From an uncultured Bacteroidota bacterium (GTDB lineage: Bacteria > Bacteroidota > Bacteroidia > Chitinophagales > Chitinophagaceae), in contig CAIWHI010000108.1 in the NCBI GenBank assembly GCA_903912435.1, positions 1 to 5,219 on the forward strand: a DNA stretch of 5,219 nt. Direction: 5' to 3'. The notes below the pieces were generated by a model. That model was not told where the DNA came from. It searched no databases and saw only the letters and a list, made by a program, of their open reading frames with translations. The translations under genes and the position numbers were made by a program. Positions 1 to 4,189 of this stretch are shown in pieces (positions within the stretch are counted from its first letter, which is position 1; every line of letters begins with the position of its first letter).

Positions 1-192
1 ATGTTCAGCAGCTTTAGGATGATTACCAGCTTCTGTATGCTTTACAGCTTCTACATGGTGCTTAGCAGCTTCTGTTTGGTGTTTAGCAGCAAGCTTTTGG
101 TTTTCAAGAGCTTTTTTGCTTTGGTCAGCTACACTAACTGGTGTCTTAACATTTTCCTTTACTTCTCCTGGATTTTGCGTTGTACTAGTCAT
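1..192 (-). CDS. His/Ala/Lys-rich heptad-repeat protein, N-terminal 64 residues (cut by left window edge)
   Basis: The open frame starts at ATG 190-192 and runs leftward off the window, so only 64 residues are visible. The first 30 or so are polar and disordered-looking (MTSTTQNPGEVKENVK...). From residue 34 a degenerate seven-residue repeat begins: LAAKHQT, EAAKHHV, EAVKHTE, AGNHPKA, then AEH at the edge. Alanines and charged or His residues alternate in a pattern expected of a long amphipathic helix. No signal peptide or membrane segment is visible, so a cytoplasmic location is inferred. Similar small Ala/Lys/His-repeat proteins occur in Bacteroidota and have no established function; I cannot name this one. 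The short plus-strand open frame over the same bases is a low-complexity shadow (Ser/Phe/Leu-rich) with no family resemblance. The leader is A/T-rich (ATTATCAACA before the ATG) with no Shine-Dalgarno site. Confidence 0.72.
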   Translation of the reverse strand, partial: MTSTTQNPGEVKENVKTPVSVADQSKKALENQKLAAKHQTEAAKHHVEAVKHTEAGNHPKAAEH

Positions 193-212
193 TGTTGATA
201 ATTTATCGTGAA

Positions 213-302
213 ATAATTTTCACAGGGCAAAGGTGGCATTTATGAAGTCCCTGGTTGTTACAACAGGAGGGCTAAGAATTTCATAATTCACAGGTTGCAA
301 AG
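213..302. repeat. Pair of 20-bp imperfect direct repeats flanking a palindrome
   Basis: Copy A (213-232) reads ATAATT-TT-CACAGG-GCAAAG and copy B (283-302) reads ATAATT-CACAGG-TT-GCAAAG. Both contain the same three six-base blocks in the same order; the extra TT sits after the first block in A and after the second in B. The copies are 70 bases apart and flank the palindrome at 250-267 almost symmetrically, with gaps of 17 and 15 bases. All of this lies between the terminator of the 112-residue gene and the start of the heptad-repeat gene. A paired regulator site is possible but unproven; it could also be a decayed local duplication. Confidence 0.45.
250..267. promoter_or_regulatory. Palindrome upstream of the heptad-repeat gene, possible operator
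   Basis: The arms CCTGgTTGT (250-258) and ACAACAGG (260-267) are complementary over eight pairs, with one extra G in the left arm and a single base between the arms. A one-base spacer is too tight for a good RNA hairpin but fits a DNA-level palindrome bound by a dimeric regulator. It lies 58 bases upstream of the ATG at 192. The regulatory role is inferred from position and symmetry only. Confidence 0.3.
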
Positions 303-338
303 AAAACTTAAAGAAGCCGTAAAAAGGATACGCTTCTT
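298..338 (-). terminator. Intrinsic terminator of the 112-residue gene
   Basis: Read on the minus strand, AAGAAG-CGTA (338-329) pairs with TACG-g-CTTCTT (321-311). This gives six plus four base pairs with one bulged G and a seven-base loop (TCCTTTT). A U-rich tail (TAAGTTTTCTTTG) follows. The hairpin begins only a few bases after the TAG stop at 344-346. The stem is moderate and the tail is interrupted, so termination may be partial. Confidence 0.55.
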
Positions 339-343
339 GATAA

Positions 344-682
344 TCAGTACTTACTAATTTCATTCACCTCGTGCATAAAGGCAGTTACCAGCCCATCGCT
401 TTCAGTACCATAACCATCTACCAGTGTACCTTTTTCTCCGTCTAATGCCTCTATAGCGTACAATATAGAGCTATCTGAGGGGTCTGATTCACCCTCAAAA
501 CGATAATAATGCACTATCCTAATCTGGCTCGGATGAAAAGTTTTATCTGTTTTTAACGAAAGTATCCCCTCAGGAATTACCTTAAACTGGGTTTCAAAGC
601 CTTGCTTCTGCAAAAAAGTCAGACATGAAACCAACGATTTCATATGTACCTTTTCATGCTCATTTTCTGGATTGTTTTTCAT
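344..682 (-). CDS. Small uncharacterised protein of the Bacteroidota family often mislabelled 'phosphoribosylpyrophosphate synthetase'
   Basis: This is a 112-residue soluble protein with no signal peptide or membrane segment. The recognisable core is HYYRFEGESDPSDSSILYAI followed by KGTLVDGYG, preceded by an N-terminal helix (KSLVSCLTFLQKQGF). From memory, this matches a family of about 100 residues common in Bacteroidota, with a YRFEG.(T/S)(D/N)P.D.S(I/V)(L/V)YAI core and a KG.L.(D/N).YG motif. Those proteins often carry the name phosphoribosylpyrophosphate synthetase, but this one is about a third of the enzyme's length and I see no PRPP-binding loop. The name should not be transferred and the function is unknown. 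The start is uncertain. ATG 682 is the longest frame, but ATG 641-643 (residue 14) aligns better with where I recall the family beginning and has AAAAGG five bases upstream. A likely promoter ends at 700, leaving a very short leader for the first ATG and about 50 bases for the second. Confidence 0.85.
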   Translation of the reverse strand: MKNNPENEHEKVHMKSLVSCLTFLQKQGFETQFKVIPEGILSLKTDKTFHPSQIRIVHYYRFEGESDPSDSSILYAIEALDGEKGTLVDGYGTESDGLVTAFMHEVNEISKY

Positions 683-699
683 ATTCTATGTTTGTTTTA

Positions 700-729
700 A
701 AAAATTATTTCACTCGAATTTTACTCAAA
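700..729 (-). promoter_or_regulatory. Likely Bacteroidota-type promoter for the 112-residue gene
   Basis: On the minus strand, TTTG (729-726) is followed after 18 bases by TAATTTTT (707-700). The Bacteroidota housekeeping promoter consensus is TTTG near -33 and TAnnTTTG near -7, about 19 bases apart. The upstream box matches fully and the downstream box in five of its six fixed positions. Transcription would start near 692-695. The TTTG box lies inside the T-tract of the preceding gene's terminator. In such AT-rich DNA a chance match is possible. Confidence 0.45.
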
Positions 730-768
730 AAAAAGCATCAGGTAATTTCATATAGAAATATCTGATGC
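727..768 (-). terminator. Strong intrinsic terminator after the SHOCT gene
   Basis: The bases 735-768 form a near-perfect hairpin. GCATCAG pairs with CTGATGC, and the stem continues for about 14 pairs with one bulged base and a five-base loop (ATATA). On the minus strand it runs directly into eight Ts (734-727). Only the minus strand has a proper T-tract, so it terminates leftward transcription from the gene ending at 840 and any genes co-transcribed with it. Confidence 0.85.
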
Positions 769-810
769 CTTTGACAGGATTTATAGAACCACCTAAAAAG
801 TCTTAAACCA

Positions 811-830
811 TATTGAATTTTCATTCAATA
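811..830 (-). other. Perfect 8-bp hairpin with GAAA loop just after the SHOCT stop codon
   Basis: TATTGAAT (811-818) and ATTCAATA (823-830) are perfect complements. On the minus strand the loop is GAAA, a GNRA tetraloop. The hairpin starts nine bases past the stop codon at 840-842 and lies about 40 bases before the main terminator. No T-tract follows directly, so it is more likely an mRNA 3'-end stability element than a terminator. The stem is AT-rich and could be chance. Confidence 0.4.
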
Positions 831-839
831 ATCAATAAT

Positions 840-1055
840 CTACTGAATACCCAGCATTTTCTTCTTCTCCAGGTATTCTTCATTCTTTATTTCGCCATTT
901 GCCAATCTTCTGTTCAGAATATCTAAAGGTGTGTCTTTCCGACTTCTTTGACCCGGTATATCATAAGGGGTTGCAAAAATCCAAAACAACATCAGCACCC
1001 AGAAAAACCACCAGGTTAGGTGCATACCCCAAAAATGATAACCATCGTAAAACAT
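840..1055 (-). CDS. Small membrane-anchored SHOCT-domain protein
   Basis: This 71-residue protein has two parts. Residues about 11-29 form one very hydrophobic, Trp/Phe-rich membrane segment (HLTWWFFWVLMLFWIFA). After a PYDIPGQRSRKD linker, residues about 43-69 form a SHOCT motif (PLDILNRRLANGEIKNEEYLEKKKML). SHOCT is a short C-terminal domain with the pattern LxxRxAxGEIxxEEYxxxKxxL, found at the ends of many otherwise unrelated bacterial proteins and thought to mediate oligomerisation or contacts. The basic linker predicts a cytoplasmic SHOCT tail. The gene follows the YceI-family gene by 63 bases without an obvious promoter and is followed by a strong terminator, so it is probably the last cistron of a unit. 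ATG 1053-1055 is chosen because the N-terminal FYDGYHFWGMH segment is typical of short SHOCT proteins; the ATG at residue 11 would cut close to the membrane segment. Exact role unknown. Confidence 0.85.
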   Translation of the reverse strand: MFYDGYHFWGMHLTWWFFWVLMLFWIFATPYDIPGQRSRKDTPLDILNRRLANGEIKNEEYLEKKKMLGIQ

Positions 1056-1118
1056 ACGCTCGAATTTAATTGTTGTTAATCAAGATTGACCTCATCTTAT
1101 AGAGGTATTGGTTTGAAA

Positions 1119-1718
1119 CTATGCCTCATTTAAAACGCCATCACTTGACTTTGGATCCAGCTCCATGGTAAGCTTATTGGCACTGGTTTTCAGTAATTCT
1201 ATTTCACACGATATGAATACTTCATCACTAACCATCATTCCGCCTGTTTCAAGAACAGTATTCCAGGTTAGACCCCACTCGCTACGGAGTATTTTGCCAC
1301 TTAATGAAAAGCCCGCTTTATGGTTTCCCCATGGGTCGGTTGTTATGCCGCCAAATTGAACATCCAGCTCCAGGTTTCTGGTCTCGCCTTTCATAGTCAG
1401 TTCACCCCATAATGCATGGTTACCATTAGCATCTGGCTTCGCTATTGTACTTGAAGTGAAGCTAATTTCAGGGTACTTGGCCACATCAAAGAACTCTGCG
1501 CTTTTCATGTGTTCATCCCTCTGGGCATTACCTGTGGTAACTGATGAGGCATCAATCCAAAGGTCAATATTGGCAGTAGAAAAATCAGTGCCGGTTGTAT
1601 AAATGCTTGCATCGAATGAGCCAAATGAACCTTTTACATTAGATATCATCAGGTGCCTTACTTTGAAACCTATTTCGCTATGCGTTTGGTCTATCGACCA
1701 TTTTGTTTCTTTTGTCAT
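1119..1718 (-). CDS. YceI-family polyisoprenoid/lipid-binding protein, no signal peptide
   Basis: The 199-residue product has YceI hallmarks along its length. The N-terminal strand is WSIDQTHSEIGFKVRHLM, then TGNAQRDEHMKSAEFFDVAK and YPEISFTS. The G-LTMKGETRNLELDV segment follows, and the end is DPWGNHKAGFSLSGKI...WGLTWN with the closing strand VFISCEIELL. YceI proteins are lipocalin-like beta-barrels that hold isoprenoid chains such as polyprenyl or quinone-type lipids; the E. coli member is periplasmic and induced at high pH. This one has no signal peptide, so a cytoplasmic location is inferred. A tail of about 22 residues after the last barrel strand (KTSANKLTMELD...) is longer than I expect for the family. 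I chose ATG 1716-1718 because the family normally starts just before W-x-I-D-x-x-H-S and an A-rich leader (AATAAA) precedes it; the longer frame would need a TTG start at 1754. The ligand cannot be read from sequence. Confidence 0.93.
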   Translation of the reverse strand: MTKETKWSIDQTHSEIGFKVRHLMISNVKGSFGSFDASIYTTGTDFSTANIDLWIDASSVTTGNAQRDEHMKSAEFFDVAKYPEISFTSSTIAKPDANGNHALWGELTMKGETRNLELDVQFGGITTDPWGNHKAGFSLSGKILRSEWGLTWNTVLETGGMMVSDEVFISCEIELLKTSANKLTMELDPKSSDGVLNEA

Positions 1719-1747
1719 TTTATTATGTTTTACTTTTTGATTGAAAT

Positions 1748-1765
1748 CCGGCAAATTAATGCCGG
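1748..1765 (-). other. GC-rich hairpin between the Lys-rich gene and the YceI-family gene
   Basis: CCGGCA (1748-1753) and TGCCGG (1760-1765) form a perfect six-pair stem with a six-base loop. It stands out in an otherwise AT-rich gap and lies six bases past the stop codon of the 90-residue gene. The bases after it on the minus strand (ATTTCAATC) are not a real T-tract. It is better read as an intercistronic stability or partial-termination element than a full terminator. Confidence 0.4.
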
Positions 1766-1771
1766 GAAGAA

Positions 1772-2044
1772 TTATTTATGGTCGTTAATGGCACGTTGTT
1801 CATGGTTCACCTTACGCTCTTTTTTGTGCATTTTGCGTTCCTTTTTGTCCATCTTGCTATCCTTCCTATCCTTCTTCATTTCTCTCCTGTCCTTCTTATT
1901 TTCAGCCTCATTTTCCCTTTTCTTGGCCTGGTCATCTTTTTTGTCTTGCTTCTCATCTTGTTTAGATGGAACATATTGTTGTGCAAAAGAAGGTGTAACA
2001 CCTAAACAAACCGCCATGATGGCCATAACAATGTACTTTTTCAT
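1772..2044 (-). CDS. Small exported, highly charged Lys/Asp/Glu/Arg-rich protein
   Basis: The 90-residue product begins with a clear signal peptide: MKK, a hydrophobic stretch (YIVMAIMAVCLGV), then a PSFA cleavage motif with likely cleavage after Ala21. Cys13 is not in a proper lipobox, so a lipoprotein is unlikely. The mature part of about 69 residues has almost no hydrophobic residues. By count it has 19 Lys, 7 Arg, 9 Asp and 8 Glu, a net positive charge. Its centre is built of loose repeats of the type KKDRREM, KKDRKDSKM, DKKERKM, HKKERKV. That predicts either a single charged helix or a disordered chain in the periplasm or outside the cell. I know no defined function; binding to acidic polymers or metal ions would be speculation. 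It lies 102 bases after the OmpA-type gene and 53 bases before the YceI-family gene. The long hydrophobic open frames on the plus strand here are reverse-complement shadows of the Lys-rich codons. Confidence 0.8.
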   Translation of the reverse strand: MKKYIVMAIMAVCLGVTPSFAQQYVPSKQDEKQDKKDDQAKKRENEAENKKDRREMKKDRKDSKMDKKERKMHKKERKVNHEQRAINDHK

Positions 2045-2146
2045 AATCTTAAATTTTACTTTGTTGTATATAATTGCTGCAGTTGACTTTTTAATGTCAG
2101 TTTAAATACAGCTTGAAGAATGCTTATTGATGAATTATTCCAAAGT

Positions 2147-4090
2147 CTACTCCCTGGCAAGTGTAATTTTCAATCCTGAACGCCTGTTGTGCCTGCGTCC
2201 GTCTTTTGTTTTATTTGTTGCTATTGGTTCATACTCACCATGCCCATAAGTCCTTATCCTTGATTCGCTTAAACCCTTATTAACAAGATACCTTTTTACT
2301 GCATTAGCCCTTTTTTCAGAAAGCCTCTGGTTATAGTTTACAGTACCAATCGAGCAGGTATACCCATCAATTTTTACGATGATTTTATCATCAGCCATAG
2401 CTTTACTATATACTTCATCCAGAGTATTATAATCTGAAGCATGGATAATTGACCTATCAAAATCAAATTGTACCGGCTGGATAACATCTATTACTACTGG
2501 TTTACGCTCTGGAACCACTACTACAGGTGTGGGGGTTACTAATGTGAAATCATTTCCATTGGCAACGCAATTATTATTATTCGCCAAAACTCCTGAATAC
2601 TTACCTTCACATAACCCAGAAACGGTTAATGAATTATCTGAACTAACGGTTCCGGTATACACTGTTTGGTCTGTACCATTATATTTCTTATTTACATTAA
2701 TAATAGTACCAGCTCTAAGACCATTAAATACTACCGAACCATCGCAAACTCCTGGAGCACTAGGATTCACAGTACTTTGGGAAACAATATACATACGGGG
2801 GTCTTTAAGGCTGATACTACCACCCTTAACATTCTTTTTCTTAATAGTAACAACAATGTCGGAATAGGTACCTGCTCCTAAATTATCAATGGTCAATTGA
2901 CTATCTGCTTTCACCACACCGCCAAACTGTGTTGGCTGCTTGCTATTGAGTAGATAATCTACTGTTGCAGGCTGGTTGGGTGTTAAGCCATGTATGGAGA
3001 TACTACCATCCAATAGTCCACAATAGGTAGGCGACTTTGCATCAATTGCCGATATAGTCATAGGCGCACATTTCTTGCCCATGAAAATTCTCAGACCAAT
3101 ATTGATACCATAGTCCTGGTTGGTACTGCTTTTTACATTACTCATCAGTGAATTATAAGTACCGATACCACTTGTAAGCCTGTAATCAGACTGTGCATTA
3201 TTATTAAATGGCTTAACCATATAATAAACTCCAAAATTGAGTGCCATATAGTCAGACAAGAAATAATTGAAGGAAGGTTGCAATAATAACCCGATTGAAG
3301 CCTGCTTATATGAAGTACTACCTGTTTTAGATGTTGGGGGCATTGCCTCTCCTACACTATAGCCTAATGACCTCTTGATATTAGCATATGCCTGATAATC
3401 GCCATTAGGGTTATTCCTTAAAAATTCCGCCTTAGTAATCAGCCAATCATTGACTGAAGGAGTTGCAGCGTTATCGTAAACCGAAGTTAATACTCCTTCT
3501 ACCCTCTCGAATTTATAAATTGCTTCATAATCGAAATTGGCATGTGTGGTATAGGAATTTTTCATTTCCAGGTTGATTAATGCACCTGCATCAGCCGTAA
3601 ATCCCCAATGTTTAGAAAAGCGGTTTTTATACTTTAACACTACAGGGACATTAAAATTGGTGGCTATCATGTCTTCCTTAATGTTGTGTCCTGTTACCTG
3701 CTGCCTGTAAATATTACCTGCACCATCAGTTGCCTGATAGGCAATGCTATAATTGTCCATAGCTGCATGGCCACGTTCTTTCATAAACATTAATCCCGCG
3801 CCTATACCCCAATGGCGTTTTGGGCCAAAGAAGAAACCCAACTGGGCATCTGCCCCATATGAATAGCCATCCCTGAATTTAAGTGATGAGACATCTGCAT
3901 TTACAGCATTCAGGTTATTCATTAGTGAATTGGCAGTAGAAAAATTTTGGTTCGCCATGCCACCCAAAACATTAATATCTATAACCCAGCGTCCCAAAAG
4001 GCTATCGTGCGTATAGTCGGGGCTATATTTCTGGGCATTTGCAGTCTGGGCTAAAGCCCCTGCAAGCACTATAAATAATATTTTTTTCAT
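2147..4090 (-). CDS. Outer-membrane beta-barrel / Ig-like repeat / OmpA C-terminal domain protein
   Basis: The 647-residue product has four parts. (1) Signal peptide, residues 1-19, cleavage ANA|Q. (2) Outer-membrane beta-barrel, about 33-338, with alternating aromatic strands (YGADAQLGFFFG, WGIGAGLMFM, WGFTADAGALINL, ALNFGVYYMV) and a closing strand YGINIGLRIFMG. (3) Two tandem modules of 89-residue period, about 346-520, with DGS...GL and LT...GxYS signatures, like Ig-like/SprB-like modules common in Bacteroidota secreted proteins. (4) After a Pro/Val linker (TPTPVVVVPERKP), an OmpA-type peptidoglycan-binding domain, about 540-645 (VQFDFD, GYTCSIG, YNQRLSEKRANAVKRYLV, RIRTYGHGEYEPIA, NRRSGLKI). 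The protein should sit in the outer membrane and hold the cell wall from the periplasmic side. The wall-binding Asp of the family is Cys579 here, while the partner Arg594 is kept. ATG 4088-4090 directly precedes the signal peptide. The gene follows a T9SS-secreted protein gene by 99 bases, suggesting but not proving a shared surface role. It is not a classical OmpA, because of the larger barrel and inserted modules. Confidence 0.92.
   Translation of the reverse strand: MKKILFIVLAGALAQTANAQKYSPDYTHDSLLGRWVIDINVLGGMANQNFSTANSLMNNLNAVNADVSSLKFRDGYSYGADAQLGFFFGPKRHWGIGAGLMFMKERGHAAMDNYSIAYQATDGAGNIYRQQVTGHNIKEDMIATNFNVPVVLKYKNRFSKHWGFTADAGALINLEMKNSYTTHANFDYEAIYKFERVEGVLTSVYDNAATPSVNDWLITKAEFLRNNPNGDYQAYANIKRSLGYSVGEAMPPTSKTGSTSYKQASIGLLLQPSFNYFLSDYMALNFGVYYMVKPFNNNAQSDYRLTSGIGTYNSLMSNVKSSTNQDYGINIGLRIFMGKKCAPMTISAIDAKSPTYCGLLDGSISIHGLTPNQPATVDYLLNSKQPTQFGGVVKADSQLTIDNLGAGTYSDIVVTIKKKNVKGGSISLKDPRMYIVSQSTVNPSAPGVCDGSVVFNGLRAGTIINVNKKYNGTDQTVYTGTVSSDNSLTVSGLCEGKYSGVLANNNNCVANGNDFTLVTPTPVVVVPERKPVVIDVIQPVQFDFDRSIIHASDYNTLDEVYSKAMADDKIIVKIDGYTCSIGTVNYNQRLSEKRANAVKRYLVNKGLSESRIRTYGHGEYEPIATNKTKDGRRHNRRSGLKITLARE
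2531..3052 (-). repeat. Two tandem 89-residue Ig-like/SprB-like modules inside the barrel-OmpA protein
   Basis: The modules align without gaps at a spacing of 89 residues. DGSISIHGL (361-369) matches DGSVVFNGL (450-458). DSQLTIDNLGAGTYSDI (396-412) matches DNSLTVSGLCEGKYSGV (485-501). A Cys precedes the DGS signature in both (Cys357, Cys449). The pattern resembles the 'PTxCGxxDGSI...GL...GxY' repeats often found in secreted Bacteroidota adhesin-like proteins. DNA identity between copies is low, so the duplication is old. Confidence 0.7.
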
Positions 4091-4120
4091 TGTTGATTGT
4101 TTGAGATATGAAATGAAGTG

Positions 4121-4188
4121 TTTTATAGGGCAGGAGATAGAATATTTGAAGAAGATTGTGGCTCTTCTCCTATCTCCCGCCTATAAAA
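4121..4188. repeat. Long imperfect inverted repeat after the T9SS-protein stop codon
   Basis: TTTTATAGG (4121-4129) pairs perfectly with CCTATAAAA (4180-4188), and GGAGATAG (4133-4140) pairs perfectly with CTATCTCC (4170-4177). Three and two unpaired bases separate the blocks. Inside, on the minus strand, GAGAAGA can also pair with TCTTCTT around a seven-base loop. The right arm ends one base from the stop codon (4190-4192). The minus-strand side after the repeat (CACTTCATTTC) has no T-tract, so a classic terminator is not supported. It may act as an mRNA 3'-end stabiliser, an attenuator before the OmpA-type gene, or a Rho-linked pause element. Confidence 0.65.
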
Positions 4189-4189
4189 T

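Noticed and set aside
1..198. Plus-strand open frame of 65 residues, Phe/Ser/Leu-rich
   Set aside because: It is the complement of the Ala/Lys/His heptad repeats on the minus strand; its residue bias is explained by that and it resembles no known protein.
827..840. Tandem AATAATC x2
   Set aside because: Only two copies of a seven-base AT-rich unit, partly overlapping the end of a hairpin and the stop codon; not meaningful alone.
1075..1106. Small imperfect palindromes (GTTAATC-AA-GATTGAC and ACCTC...GAGGT) between the YceI-family and SHOCT genes
   Set aside because: Stems are five to seven pairs with a wobble or a long loop and no T-tract; easily due to chance in AT-rich DNA.
1165..1359. 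Plus-strand frame of 64 residues
   Set aside because: It lies fully inside the clear YceI-family gene on the other strand and shows no family features.
1719..1754. Upstream TTG start for the YceI-family protein, adding 12 residues
   Set aside because: The added residues (PDFNQKVKHNK) do not match the family, and the ATG at 1718 sits right before the conserved W-x-I-D start. The longer frame would also begin inside the hairpin loop.
2084..2099. TTGACT followed by TTTAAAT on the plus strand, like a sigma70 promoter
   Set aside because: Spacing is too short, there is no plus-strand gene downstream, and Bacteroidota use a different promoter consensus.
1653..2105. Plus-strand hydrophobic frames (150 and 75 residues) that look like membrane proteins
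   Set aside because: They lie opposite the Lys-rich codons of the exported protein; complements of AAA/AAG/GAA read as Phe/Leu/Ser, giving a false membrane look. The minus-strand gene has a proper signal peptide.
2529..2881. Plus-strand frames of 112 and 71 residues
   Set aside because: Both lie inside the barrel-OmpA gene, opposite its repeat modules, and have no motifs of their own.
4081..4099. Shared ATCAACA leader before the ATG of the OmpA-type gene (4091-4097) and of the heptad-repeat gene (193-199)
   Set aside because: Seven shared A-rich bases next to a start codon are expected from the general leader style of Bacteroidota; not evidence of common regulation.
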